Shown here piece after piece: positions 8,720 to 18,100 of a DNA stretch of 35,614 nt (position 1 is its first letter; every line of letters begins with the position of its first letter). The stretch comes from an uncultured Bacteroides sp. (lineage in GTDB: Bacteria > Bacteroidota > Bacteroidia > Bacteroidales > Bacteroidaceae): contig CAMAFR010000024.1 of the NCBI GenBank assembly GCA_945833835.1, positions 1 to 35,614 of the forward strand. Reading direction: 5' to 3'. The notes beneath the pieces were generated by a model that did not search any database, was not told the DNA's origin, and was given only the letters and a program-made list of their open reading frames with translations. Made by a program: the position numbers and the translations under genes.

Positions 8720-9492
8720 TTCAACATTCCGCTGTCGCGCAGGCGGATTTTGGTCAGTATGTTCTTGGTGTTCAGTGTGAAGTCGCCGTTCAGTATCCAG
8801 CCGTAGTAGCCGGGGTCCCGTCTCAGCACTTCCTTCACCGGCACGCCTTTGTATTTGCCGAAGTTGAAGACCTCCACATTGGCGTCGTTGTACACGATGC
8901 GTCCGGCGAAGTCCACGTTCTTGCTGTAGGTGGAGTAGGTCGCCAGGAAGTTGATGTCGTTCTCCAACAGGTCCGGATATTTGTCCAGCTGTGCTTTCAA
9001 GACCTCGTAGGTGGCACGGGTGTCGGCTTCGGCGGTATGGGCGTCTTCCAGGTTCTTGTTGCAATAGAACTTGTAGGCGGCCGAGAGGGTGCGTTGTTCC
9101 AGTTTGTGGTAGATGACCTGCACGTCGACAAACTTGCGCCGGGTCAGGTCGATGTCGATGCCTGCCCGCAGAAATTCCTCTACCAGTACGGGGACGTCGA
9201 ACCGGTTGGAGTTGAATCCGGCGATGTCGGCCCCCTCGATGTCCTTGGCTATCTCTTTGGCCACTTCCTTGAAGGTGGGGCAGCCGGCCACATCCTCATC
9301 GTGGATGCCGTGGATGGCCGTCGATTCTTCGGGGATGTGCATTTCGGGGTTGATGCGCATGGTCTTGGCCGTCTCGTTGCCGTTGGGGAATACTTTCAGG
9401 TAGCATATCTCTACGATACGGTCGCTGATGATGTTGGTGCCGGTGGTCTCCAGATCGAAGAACACCAGCGGATTTTTCAGATTCAGTTGCAT
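8716..9492 (-). CDS. DEDDh 3'-5' exonuclease, DNA polymerase III epsilon-like
   Basis: A 258-aa exonuclease of the DnaQ family, which removes nucleotides from 3' ends in proofreading or repair. All five DEDDh residues can be seen: D13 and E15 in FFDLETTG, D99 in NRFDVPVL, and H152 and D157 in HTAEADT. After the nuclease domain (about 8-170) a C-terminal part contains FNFGKYKGVPVKEVLRRDPG and YYGWIL, a segment often found in Bacteroidota exonucleases of this kind. It follows dnaN by 30 bp, so co-expression with the sliding clamp is likely. Since the polymerase is not here, I cannot tell whether it is the replicative epsilon subunit or a repair exonuclease. Confidence 0.92.
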   Translation of the reverse strand: MQLNLKNPLVFFDLETTGTNIISDRIVEICYLKVFPNGNETAKTMRINPEMHIPEESTAIHGIHDEDVAGCPTFKEVAKEIAKDIEGADIAGFNSNRFDVPVLVEEFLRAGIDIDLTRRKFVDVQVIYHKLEQRTLSAAYKFYCNKNLEDAHTAEADTRATYEVLKAQLDKYPDLLENDINFLATYSTYSKNVDFAGRIVYNDANVEVFNFGKYKGVPVKEVLRRDPGYYGWILNGDFTLNTKNILTKIRLRDSGMLK

Positions 9493-9522
9493 GATGTCAG
9501 GATAAAAGGGTTTTGTTCAGGC

Positions 9523-10647
9523 TCAGTCGTTCAGCATCATGGGCATGAGCAGCATGAGCAGGTCTTCGTTCTCGTCTTGTTCTTCGGGCACGATGACCCC
9601 CGCGCGCGACGGGTCGGCCAGCTCGATGATGACGTTGGTGCCGGTCATGTTGTTCAGGATGTCTATCAGGAAGTTCGACTTGAATCCGATGCTCATCGGA
9701 GTGCCGTCGTACTGGCAGATGACCGTTTCTTCGGCCGACGTGGAGAAGTCAATGTCTTGTGCCGAGATGTTGATGGTGTTTTCCATCAGGCGGAGCTTGA
9801 TGAGGCTGCTGGCCTGCGAGGAGAACACCGACACACGGCGCAGGGCGCTGATGAGCGAGATCCGGTCTATCGTGGCCTGATGCGGGTTGTTCTGGGGGAT
9901 GACCGAGTTGTAGTTGGGGTAGCGTCCTTCGATGAGGCGGCATACCATGAGGTAGTTTTCAGTGATGAAGGAGGCGTTGCGGCTGTCGAAGCTGATTTGG
10001 ATGTCTCCTTCCTCTTTGGGCAGGAGGTTCTTCAGCAGCGTGGCGGGTTTCTTGGGCAGGATGAAGGCCGATTTCTCGTGCGGCCGGCCGTCGAAGTGCT
10101 GGTTGCGCACCAGCTTGTGGCCGTCGGAGGCGACGAGGGTGATGCTGTCTGCCGCAATGTCGAAATAAATGCCGTTCATCACCGGGCGCAGCTCGTCGTC
10201 GGCGGTGGCGAAGATGCAGCGGTTGATGCTTTTCAGCAGGGTGCCGGCTTCCATGCTGAGTCCGTCGGCACTCTCCGAGGGCATCTTGGTGGCGGGATAG
10301 TCATCCGCACGCTGTCCCATCAGGCTGTATTTCCCGTTCATGTATTGCACGGTGATCTCAAGATTGTCCGAGTTGATGCTGAAATGCAGCGGCTGTTCGG
10401 ATATTTCTTTCAGCGCTTCCAGCAGTGTCTTGGAGGAGACTGCAAAACGCCCGTCGCTGTCCGCCTCGTTCACCTCTATCGAGGTGGACAAGGTCGTCTC
10501 GTTGTCAGAAGCAGTCATGAAGAGGGTTCCATCTCTGAGTTCCAGCAGAAAACAATCCAGTATAGGCAATGAGTTTTTGGAGTTGATGACGCGGCTTATC
10601 GCCTGTAAATGACTAAATAATGCAGTACTTGAGACTGTAAATTTCAT
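9523..10647 (-). CDS. dnaN: DNA polymerase III beta subunit (sliding clamp)
   Basis: Forms the dimeric ring that tethers the replicative polymerase and other clamp-binding proteins to DNA. At 374 aa it has the usual length, with three repeated clamp domains. Recognisable segments are MKFTVSSTALFSHLQAISRV at the N terminus, RPVMNGIYFDI in the middle domain, and the hydrophobic C-terminal end LMLLMPMMLND that builds the peptide-binding pocket. It is the first gene of a six-gene minus-strand operon that continues through the exonuclease, coaBC, recN, rlmB and the TPR protein. No dnaA or oriC-like sequence is seen beside it. Confidence 0.98.
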   Translation of the reverse strand: MKFTVSSTALFSHLQAISRVINSKNSLPILDCFLLELRDGTLFMTASDNETTLSTSIEVNEADSDGRFAVSSKTLLEALKEISEQPLHFSINSDNLEITVQYMNGKYSLMGQRADDYPATKMPSESADGLSMEAGTLLKSINRCIFATADDELRPVMNGIYFDIAADSITLVASDGHKLVRNQHFDGRPHEKSAFILPKKPATLLKNLLPKEEGDIQISFDSRNASFITENYLMVCRLIEGRYPNYNSVIPQNNPHQATIDRISLISALRRVSVFSSQASSLIKLRLMENTINISAQDIDFSTSAEETVICQYDGTPMSIGFKSNFLIDILNNMTGTNVIIELADPSRAGVIVPEEQDENEDLLMLLMPMMLND

Positions 10648-10742
10648 GGTTCTGTATATTTTTAAGTTTTTACGTTCGTAGGCTATGGGGTTGGGGATGC
10701 GGCAAAGGTCGCTCCTTGTGTCCGGCTTTCCACAATATTGGC

Positions 10743-10750
10743 CAAAGTTA
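10743..10750 (-). promoter_or_regulatory. Promoter -7 element of the dnaN operon
   Basis: Read on the minus strand this is TAACTTTG, an exact match to TAnnTTTG, about 95 bp before the dnaN start. The -33 region is poor (a TTTTAGG-like run about 22 bp upstream). Confidence 0.45.
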
Positions 10751-10790
10751 CGAAAAGATTGGTTATGCAGCCTAAAAAAGGCGGAAAAAA

Positions 10791-10822
10791 TTAGTTCACT
10801 TCTGAATAAAGCCGTAAATTCG
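10791..10822 (+). promoter_or_regulatory. Weak candidate promoter of the DUF3127 gene
   Basis: TTAG at 10791-10794, 20 bp, then TAAATTCG at 10815-10822 resembles TTTG/TAnnTTTG with one mismatch in each half. It lies 28 bp before the start codon. It is back-to-back with the dnaN promoter. Confidence 0.3.
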
Positions 10823-10849
10823 TGACCGATTTAAAAATATTGTTTACCT

Positions 10850-11245
10850 ATGGAATTAGCAGGAAAAGTAATAGCCGTCCTCGAACCGAGAGGCGGTGTT
10901 TCCCGTAACGGGAACGAATGGAAGGTGCAGGAGTATGTCATCGAGACACACGACCAGTATCCCCGGAAAATGGTGTTCGATGTGTTTGGTGCCGACAAGA
11001 TACAGCAATTCAATATTCAGGTGGGCGAGGAGTTGAACGTTTCGTTTGACATTGATGCCCGCGAGTGGAACGGACGTTGGTTCAACTCTATCCGTGCCTG
11101 GAAGGTGGAACGAGTGGCCTCGCAGCCCATGCCGGGAGCTCCTGTGCCTCCTGTCGAGGCCGGATTTCCGCCTATCGCCGCAGGTGCGCCCACCCCGAAC
11201 AACACGTTCGCTGCGGAGAGCAGTACTGACGACCTGCCTTTTTAA
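10850..11245 (+). CDS. DUF3127 OB-fold protein with SSB-like acidic tail
   Basis: A 131-aa protein of the Bacteroidota-specific DUF3127 family. The first ~85 residues (MELAGKVIAVLEPRGGVSRN, then WKVQEYVIET, YPRKMVFDVFG and WNGRWFNSIRAWKVE) look like a single OB-fold. A Pro/Ala-rich linker follows, and the protein ends in SSTDDLPF, very like the DDDIPF tail with which bacterial SSB recruits partner enzymes. I infer that it binds single-stranded nucleic acid and docks proteins through its tail. It is divergent from dnaN, which fits a DNA-metabolism role. A shorter relative without the tail is encoded at 33321-33605. Family call is by recognition; biochemical role is inferred. Confidence 0.85.
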   Translation: MELAGKVIAVLEPRGGVSRNGNEWKVQEYVIETHDQYPRKMVFDVFGADKIQQFNIQVGEELNVSFDIDAREWNGRWFNSIRAWKVERVASQPMPGAPVPPVEAGFPPIAAGAPTPNNTFAAESSTDDLPF

Positions 11246-11264
11246 TCGGGCAGATCCGTCGTGC

Positions 11265-11319
11265 AAAGGCACGGCACCATCCGGGACGCATGATCACCCG
11301 GGTGGTGCCGTGCCTTTTT
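11265..11319. terminator. Strong terminator hairpin after DUF3127 gene
   Basis: A 21-bp inverted repeat (aaaggcacggcaccatccggg, one wobble mismatch) with an 11-base loop, flanked by A-run and T-run, lies between convergent genes. It should work in both directions. Confidence 0.85.
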
Positions 11320-11330
11320 GGTGTCCAGCC

Positions 11331-12914
11331 TTACTTGGAGGGGACACGCGGGCGGAGGGGCCGGTTTGCCGGGTCTACCGGATAGAGGGCCTTCTCCTGT
11401 TCCAGCCGTTCCGCCATCTGCCGGCAGAGCTTTTCCACTTGCCGGGGGTGCGAGGCGGCCAGGTCCTGGTGCTCGTAGGGGTCGTCTTTCAGGTTGAACA
11501 GCCGGTACGAGGGGACACCTCCCGTCTCGGGGTGGTAATAGTAGATCAGTTTCCAGTCGCCTTTGCGGTAGGTGGTGAAATAGCTGCCCCTGTGTTCGTG
11601 GGGGAAGTGCATCAGGAAGTCGTCGCGGTGACGTTTGTCGGGCTTGCCTTGCAGCAGCCGTTTCAGGTCGCTGCCGTCCAGCGTGTGGCCGTGGGGTGGG
11701 CGGACGCCGGCCACCGAGAGCACGGTGGGGTAGATGTCCATGATGGTGGCCATCTGGGTCTGGAGGGCATTGCAGGCAATGGGGTAGGCTTGCTGGAAGC
11801 GGTTGCCGGGATCCGGTTTGGCCCATGCCGCGATGAACGGCACCCGTACGCCGCCCTCATATTCCGAGCCTTTTTTGCCTTTGAACGGGGCGGACGAGCC
11901 ATAGTCGGCCGCATCGCCCAGCGGAGCGTCGCCGCCGTTGTCGCCGAGAAACAGTATCAGGGTGTTTTCGGCCACGCCCAGCGTGTCCAGCCGGTCCATG
12001 AGCTCGCCCAGCGAGTGGTCCATGCCCTCAATCAGGGTGGCGAAGGCTTGTGCCTGCTGGCTTTTGCCGCCGTTGCGGTAGCGGTCGATGAAGCGCTGGT
12101 CGGTCTCGAACGGTGAGTGGACGGCATAGTGGGCCATGTTCAGGTAGAAGGGTTTCCGGGCACGGACCGCCTCGGTCACGGCCTTGGCCGCTTCGAGGGT
12201 CAGGGCGTCTGTCAGGAATGTGGGGGTGCCGTGGTAGGCTTCGAGGCCGGGCACGGCCCTTGACCGCTCGCCCCGTATCCAGCCATATCCGTTCTCGCCG
12301 TGGTAGCTGCCCGGTTCGCCGATGGAGGAGCCGGCGATGTTCACGTCGAATCCCAGTCGGGTGGGGTCGGCCCCTTCGCCCGTCATGCAGCCGAAATGCG
12401 CTTTCCCCACGTGGATGGTGGTGTAGCCGGCTTGTCGGAGCAGGGCCGGATAGATGGGGTGGGCGGCGGTCAGGCCTTCCCAGTTCCATGCGGGCGGGCC
12501 GTAGGGGGTGCGGTTGTTTTCTTCCGACTTTATCCAGTTGGTGGTGCGGTGGCGTGCGGCGTTCTGGCCGGTCAGGAGCGATGTCCGCGAGGGCGAGCTC
12601 ACGCTTTGTGCGTAGAAGGTGCTGAAGCGGATGCCTTGCCGGGCCAGCCGTTCCATGTTCGGGGTGTGGTACCAGTCGTTCAGTGGGTGTCTCACTGTCT
12701 GTCCGTCTGTCCGTCCGCCGGTGTCGAATGGCAGCGAGGTGTCCATCAGTCCCATGTCGTCTACCAGAAAGACGACGATGTTGGGGCGGTCTTGTGCGGG
12801 CAGGCTGCCTGCCGCCAGCCCCAAGAGGGCCAGGGAGAGCCAGCGTTGTCTGATTTCCTTGAAAGTCTGGATGCCGAGGGGGCACCGTTTCGGTGGTTGG
12901 GGTTTCATAGGCAT
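11331..12914 (-). CDS. Secreted sulfatase, serine-type active site
   Basis: Hydrolyses sulfate esters, probably on host glycans (mucin or glycosaminoglycan), after export. The alkaline-phosphatase-fold sulfatase begins after a signal-like segment (WLSLALLGLAAGSLPAQ) with RPNIVVFLVDDMG, whose Asp pair binds calcium. The active-site motif SSPSRTSLLTGQ carries Ser at the position converted to formylglycine, so activation needs an anaerobic sulfatase-maturating enzyme; none is in the window. FLGDNGGDAP and GGVRVPFIAAWAK are further family motifs. About 527 aa from the chosen start; an ATG 6 bp further in is equally possible. In the N-terminal part, between FDTGG and HPLNDWYHTPN, the residues RTDGQTVR are encoded by a GTCT/GTCC repeat tract, an unusual insertion near the active-site end. 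Confidence 0.93.
   Translation of the reverse strand: MPMKPQPPKRCPLGIQTFKEIRQRWLSLALLGLAAGSLPAQDRPNIVVFLVDDMGLMDTSLPFDTGGRTDGQTVRHPLNDWYHTPNMERLARQGIRFSTFYAQSVSSPSRTSLLTGQNAARHRTTNWIKSEENNRTPYGPPAWNWEGLTAAHPIYPALLRQAGYTTIHVGKAHFGCMTGEGADPTRLGFDVNIAGSSIGEPGSYHGENGYGWIRGERSRAVPGLEAYHGTPTFLTDALTLEAAKAVTEAVRARKPFYLNMAHYAVHSPFETDQRFIDRYRNGGKSQQAQAFATLIEGMDHSLGELMDRLDTLGVAENTLILFLGDNGGDAPLGDAADYGSSAPFKGKKGSEYEGGVRVPFIAAWAKPDPGNRFQQAYPIACNALQTQMATIMDIYPTVLSVAGVRPPHGHTLDGSDLKRLLQGKPDKRHRDDFLMHFPHEHRGSYFTTYRKGDWKLIYYYHPETGGVPSYRLFNLKDDPYEHQDLAASHPRQVEKLCRQMAERLEQEKALYPVDPANRPLRPRVPSK
12695..12717 (+). repeat. Tetranucleotide tract (GTCT/GTCC)n, copy 2, in sulfatase
   Basis: About six tandem CTGT/CCGT units inside the sulfatase reading frame, encoding TDGQT on the minus strand. 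A 4-bp change in length would shift the frame. Confidence 0.8.
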
Positions 12915-13019
12915 GCTGTGTTGGTTGGGGGGGAGGGGACGTATCCTCCCCAAAGGCGAAGGTACGGCTTTTCCGGGTTTCCTCCAAGCGTTTCAGTGAC
13001 TTTCTGGCCGGCTGGGGGG

Positions 13020-13904
13020 TCAGTACTTCAGCGGCGAGCAGCCCACCGCCTCCTTGAAATATTTGCCGAAGAAAGACGGGTTGGGGAAGTTGAGCAGCTC
13101 CGAGATTTCCTTGACCGTGTAGCGGTTGCTGCGCAGCAGGGCCTTAGCTTCCAGGATGACATAGCTTTTGATGAGGTCGGACGGATAGCGGCCGCAGTAA
13201 TCGCGGATGGCCTTGCCCAGGTATTTGGAGCTGATGCACAGGCGGTCGGCATAGAAGGTCAGCTCCCGGTGTTCGCGGTAATGCTCGCGCACCTCTTTCA
13301 GGAAGCTGTGGAAGATTTCCTCGCTGCGGTTGGGCGTCCGATGGGTGCGCGTGGGGATGCACTGGGCGGTGAGGCAGGCCAGTATTTTCATGCACCCTTG
13401 GATGCTTTCTTTCCGGTAGCGGAAGTCCTCTAAGCGCAGCAGCGATTTCAGCAGCCGGTAGGTCTCGATGTATTTTTGGGCGTAGGCGGGGGGCAGGTGC
13501 ACCTGGATGGGGGCGGTGAGCAGTTGCCCCAGGAAGAACCGGGTGAAGTCCACATCGAAGAGGGCCGCGTCGCTGTTGTTGGCGAAGAAGGTGGCCACCA
13601 GCCGGCAGTCGGCGCTCATGCAGAAGCGGTCGATGATGGACTCGCTGATGAAGGAGAGGCAGTCGCCCGCCTGCAGCCGGTAGTCGATGAGGTTGACCCG
13701 CAGGTACAGGCTGCCCGCATGGCAGAAGAAGGAGGCCGCGAACTTCAGCTTCAGCGGATAGTGGTACTCGTGGGCTGGGGCGGAGCCGGAGGCGGGAGTG
13801 GGCGTGTCGAGGTTGTCGTACAGCTGCAGATCGCTGCCGTACACTGACCGTTCCTTGACGTCGGGGGTCATGGAGAGGAAGAAGTCCATGATGGCTGTGT
13901 TCAT
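13020..13904 (-). CDS. AraC-family transcriptional regulator
   Basis: A 294-aa DNA-binding regulator. The C-terminal ~100 residues form the double helix-turn-helix of the AraC family (LTFYADRLCISSKYLGKAIR, then YTVKEISELLNFPNPSFFGK and FKEAVGCSPLKY). The first ~180 residues are a cupin-like sensing domain. It is transcribed divergently from the RND efflux operon across a 177-bp gap with palindromes, so I infer that it controls those genes, perhaps in response to a pump substrate such as a bile salt or antimicrobial. The open frame extends far upstream, but the start at 13904 is right because the extension is a shadow of the efflux genes. Confidence 0.92.
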   Translation of the reverse strand: MNTAIMDFFLSMTPDVKERSVYGSDLQLYDNLDTPTPASGSAPAHEYHYPLKLKFAASFFCHAGSLYLRVNLIDYRLQAGDCLSFISESIIDRFCMSADCRLVATFFANNSDAALFDVDFTRFFLGQLLTAPIQVHLPPAYAQKYIETYRLLKSLLRLEDFRYRKESIQGCMKILACLTAQCIPTRTHRTPNRSEEIFHSFLKEVREHYREHRELTFYADRLCISSKYLGKAIRDYCGRYPSDLIKSYVILEAKALLRSNRYTVKEISELLNFPNPSFFGKYFKEAVGCSPLKY

Positions 13905-13919
13905 ATTTACGTTAGTTTG

Positions 13920-13945
13920 GCCGTAAATGTAGCCTTTTTTACGGC
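13920..13945. promoter_or_regulatory. Inverted repeat, candidate regulator site
   Basis: GCCGTAAA and TTTACGGC face each other across 10 bp, 16 bp upstream of the AraC-regulator start. The position suits autoregulation. Not verified as an operator. Confidence 0.35.
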
Positions 13946-14024
13946 AAATCAAGTCCCTTTTTTCGTCTGTTTTTGAATTTGTGCGCAATTTAGGACGTAC
14001 GAAATGGAAATTCCGACACGCATA

Positions 14025-14039
14025 TCCTATAAAATAGGA
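14025..14039. promoter_or_regulatory. Palindrome before the RND efflux operon
   Basis: TCCTAT-AAA-ATAGGA is a perfect 6-bp-arm palindrome 43 bp upstream of the adaptor gene. The motif TAGGACG recurs at 13991, giving a possible direct-repeat site for an AraC-type activator. Confidence 0.3.
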
Positions 14040-14081
14040 CGAAATTTGCAGAAATTTCAAGCGACATAAAAAAATTAAAAC

Positions 14082-15140
14082 ATGATGAAAAACAAGAAGC
14101 AAAGATGGATGCTGGCGCCGGTGGTCTGCCTGCTCCTGGGCTGTGCCGGCCCGGAGCCTGCCGGGCAGCCGCTGCACAGTGTGGTGACGATGAAGGCGGG
14201 CACTGCCGGCACGCGGGTGGTGAAGACGTTTTCGGGCGTGGTGAAAGAAAAGGCCGAGGTCAGTCTGGGTTTCAAGACCGGCGGACAGATAGAGCGGATT
14301 TATGTGAAGGAGGGCGACCGCGTGCGCAGCGGGCAGCTGCTGGCGCAGCTCGATACGGCCGACTACCGGCTGGCGGTGGACGCGGCGGAGAGCCGCTACG
14401 TGCAGCTGCGCGGAGAGCTGGCGCGCCTGCGGCGGCTGTATGAGGGCAAGAGCCTGTCGGCCAATGATTTCGAGAAGGCCGAGTCGGGCCTCAGGCAGAC
14501 CGAGGTGGAGTGGCGGATGAACCGCAACAAGCTGGCCTACACCCGGCTGTATGCGCCTGCCGACGGCTATATCCAGTCGGTCAACAACGAGGAGGCCGAG
14601 ATGGTCAATGCCGGGACGCCGGTGTTCAGCCTCCTCACGGCCGGACCCATGAAGGTGGAGGTGAGCCTGCCCTTGGAGGTGTGCCGCCACCGCGACGACA
14701 TGACGGGGGTCTCCTGCCGCTGGCGCGACCGGCCCATCGCGGTGCGTTTGCTCAGCATCACGCCCAAGGCCGATGCCGTGCAGCTCTACAAGGCGCTGCT
14801 GCTGGTAGAGGGGCAGGAGGCCGACCTCTCGGCTGGGATGAACGTGGAGGTGGACATCGAGCTGCAGACCCGGGTGGCCGAGGGCTCGCTGGCCCTGCCG
14901 GTACAGGCCGTGTTCAATGAAGACGGCAAGGACTATGTCTGGGTGGTGGGGGCCGACTCTACGGTCAGCCGCCGCGAGGTGACCGTCGGGACGCTCGACG
15001 GCGAAGGCCGCCTGGTGGTGACGGGCGGGCTGGCCGGCGACGAGGAGATAGTGCGGGCCGGGGTGCATGCCCTGCACGAGCGCGAGAAGGTGAAGGTGCT
15101 GCCGCCCGTTGCCGCGACTAACATAGGAGGGCTGCTGTGA
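14082..15140 (+). CDS. RND efflux periplasmic adaptor lipoprotein
   Basis: Membrane-fusion protein that links the inner-membrane pump to the outer-membrane channel. The 352-aa protein begins with a lipoprotein signal (LAPVVCLLLGC, acylated Cys at 21). The biotinyl-lipoyl half-motifs are visible as VSLGFKTGGQIERIYVKEGD (about 61-80) and LYAPADGYIQSVNNEEAEMV. Between them a helical hairpin runs roughly 85-150. A beta-barrel and membrane-proximal domain follow, with SLALPVQAVFNEDGKDYVWV. It is the first gene of adaptor-pump-TolC, and its stop codon overlaps the next start (TGATG). The substrate cannot be told from sequence. Confidence 0.94.
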   Translation: MMKNKKQRWMLAPVVCLLLGCAGPEPAGQPLHSVVTMKAGTAGTRVVKTFSGVVKEKAEVSLGFKTGGQIERIYVKEGDRVRSGQLLAQLDTADYRLAVDAAESRYVQLRGELARLRRLYEGKSLSANDFEKAESGLRQTEVEWRMNRNKLAYTRLYAPADGYIQSVNNEEAEMVNAGTPVFSLLTAGPMKVEVSLPLEVCRHRDDMTGVSCRWRDRPIAVRLLSITPKADAVQLYKALLLVEGQEADLSAGMNVEVDIELQTRVAEGSLALPVQAVFNEDGKDYVWVVGADSTVSRREVTVGTLDGEGRLVVTGGLAGDEEIVRAGVHALHEREKVKVLPPVAATNIGGLL

Positions 15141-18100
15141 TGTGGGTGGAACGATTGACGCAGTTTTTCCTGCGCCGCCCCACGCTCTTCTGGAGCGTGC
15201 TGGTGGGCATGGTGCTGGCGGGCGTGATAGCCTTTGTGCAGATGCCCAAGCTGGAGGACCCCGAGGTCAGCGTCAAGCAGGCGCAGGTGGTGGCGGTCTA
15301 TCAGGGAGCGTCGGCCCACGAGGTGGAGCTGAAGGTGGCCAAGATTCTCGAAGACCAGCTGCGCACCCTGCCCGATGTGGACGAGATACGGTCCGAATGC
15401 CAGAGCGGCATGGCCATGATTACCGTGAAGTTTCTGGAGACGGTGATGCTGGGCGACCTGGAGCAGCACTTCGACCTCTTGCGCCGCAAGGTGGGTGACG
15501 CCAAGGCCCTGCTGCCGGCCGGCTGCTTGGAGCCGATGGTGATTGATGACATGATGGACGTGTACGGCATCTTCTATGCGTTGAAGTCGGACGGGTATTC
15601 CTACCCCGAGATGGACCGCTATGCCCAGTACATCCGCAACCAGCTGCTCAAGGTGAAGGGCGTGAAGCGCGTCAACATTGTGGGCGGACGCACCGAGGAG
15701 ATACAGATCCTCCTTTCTAAAGAGAAGATGGCCCGCAACGGCATACTGCCCACCCAGATCATGATGCAGCTGCAGAGCCACGGCAAGGTGGCCGACGGGG
15801 GCCGCTACCTGGACGGCGGCGACCGCCTTCAGCTGCGGGTGAGCGAAGGCATCCGCAACGAGGAGGACGTGCGCGGCCTGCTGGTCAAGACCACCGGCGG
15901 GCGGCAGGTGCGCATGGCCGACATCGCCGAGGTGAGGCGCACCTTCACCGAGCCGCAGACCAACGGCTTCTTTGTCGACGGCACCCCGGCCCTGGCCCTC
16001 TGCATCGCCCTGCAGGCCGGTGTCGTGGTGCCCGATGTGGGCGAGGCGGTCGATGCCAAGCTGGCCGAGACCATGCGCCAGCTGCCTGCCGGCCTCACGA
16101 CGGAGAAGATCTTTTTCCAGCCCGACAAGGTGAACCAGGCCATCGGTACGTTTGTGGTGAACCTGGTCGAGTCGGTGCTCATTGTCATCGTCGTGCTGAT
16201 TTTCACGATGGGCTTCCGCAGCGGCGTCATCATCGGCGTGGGGCTGGCCCTCACGATAGCCGTGTCGTTCCCCATCCTGCTGATGATGGGCACCACCCTG
16301 CAGCGCATCTCGCTGGGCGCCTTCATCATCGCCATGGGGATGCTGGTCGACAATTCCATCGTCATCATGGACGGCATCCTGGTCGACAAGCGGCGCGGCC
16401 TGGGCCCGAAGACCTACCTCTACCGCATCGGCAACCACACGGCGCTGCCGCTGCTGGGGGCCACGGTGATTGCCGCCAGCACCTTCCTCAACTCCTACCT
16501 CTCGCCCGACTCTTCGGGCGAGTATGCCCGCGACCTGTTCCTCGTGCTCTGCGTCAGCCTGCTGGCCAGCTGGGTGCTGGCGCTGGTGCAGGTGCCCATC
16601 TGCGCCAAGTCGTGGATGCCCGTGCGCGACAAGAAGGCCGCTGCCGGTCCGGCCGGGGTCATGGACTCGCCGGCCCACCGCCTGGTGCGCCGCCTGCTCA
16701 CGTTCCTCATCGGCTGGAAGAAGACGGCGGTGGCCGTAGCGGTGCTGCTGTTAGTGGCCTGCATGGCCGGTGCCGGAGGGGTGAAGAACCTGTTCTTCCC
16801 CGACTTCGACTATAACCAGTTCGTCATCGAGTACCAGCTGCCCCCGCAGGCCGGCGCCGACCGGGTGCGGGCGGACCTGCTGGACATCACCGCCCTGCTG
16901 CGCCGCCGCCCGGACATTGACCGCGTGGCGGTGAGCATGGGGGCCCCGCCCGCCCACTACTGCCTGGTGCGCCCCATGACGAGCGGCGGCGAGACCTACG
17001 GCGAGCTGATGGTGGACTGCAAGGACTTTGACACGGTGCGCAAGGTGATGGCCGAGGTGCGTCCGGTGCTGCGCGAGCGGTATCCCGATGCCTACATCCG
17101 CTTCCGCAACTACAATTTCTCCATCGAGACTTCCCATCCGGTGGAGGTGCAGTTCAAGGGGCCGGACCCCGCCGTGCTGCGCCGCCTGGCCGGAGAGGCC
17201 GAGCGCATCATGCGCGAGTGCCCGTATGCCGACCGCTACTCGGTGCAGAACAACTGGAAGCCGCGCAGCAGGACACTGGTGGCCGACTTCGAGCAGAAGA
17301 ACGCCCTGCGGGCGGGGGTGGACCGCGGCAATGTGGCCGACGCCCTGCTGGCCGCCACCGACGGGCTGCCCATCGGGGTGGTGAACGACGATGACAAGCT
17401 GCTGCCCGTCAAGCTGCTGGTGCGCCATGAAGACGGCTCGCGCATCACCGACCTGAACGACATCCCCGTGTGGAGCCTGGCGGGCTTCAGCGTGGACGGT
17501 GACGACGTGGCCGGGCTGATGGCGGGCAGCACGACGGCCGACGACGTGCAGGACAAGATGTTCCGCAGCGTGCCCCTCAATGCGGTGACCCGCGAGATAC
17601 AGCCCGGCTGGGAGGAGACGTTCATCTACCGGGTGAACGGCGAGCGCACCATCGAGGCCGAGTGCGACCCCAACACCACGCTCTATCAGGGCACGGCGGC
17701 CAAGGTGGCCGGCGACATCAAGGAGAAGGTGGAGGCCATCCCGCTGCCCGACGGCTACACCCTGCAGTGGGCCGGCGAGACCAAGGTGCAGGCCGACTCT
17801 ACCGAGAACATCCTGCGCTACATGCCGCTCACCATGTTCATCGTGCTGGGCATCCTGCTGCTGCTGTTCAACAACTGGAAGCAGGTCCTCCTCATCCTTT
17901 CCTGCCTGCCTTTCGTGTTTGTGGGCATCATCCCCAGCCTCATAGTGTTCCGCCAGCCCTTCACGTTCATGGCCATCATCGGGGTGATGGGGCTGATAGG
18001 CATGATGACCAAGAACGCCATTGTGCTGGTCGACGAGATCAACCGCCTCTACCGGGAGGAGCGGCGCACGGCGTTCGACAGTGTCGTGACGGCCACGGTC

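Noticed and set aside
8720..9064. Long N-terminal extension of the CoaBC frame
   Set aside because: It overlaps the exonuclease gene in another frame and is Arg/His-rich nonsense; real CoaBC begins at the ATGA overlap.
3354..10750. Chromosomal origin near dnaN
   Set aside because: No dnaA, no DnaA-box cluster and no AT-rich unwinding region seen; dnaN is not next to oriC in this group as far as I know.
13905..15077. Long upstream extension of the AraC-regulator frame
   Set aside because: It is antisense to the RND adaptor gene and low-complexity in His/Leu/Gln; a shadow of GC-rich codon use.
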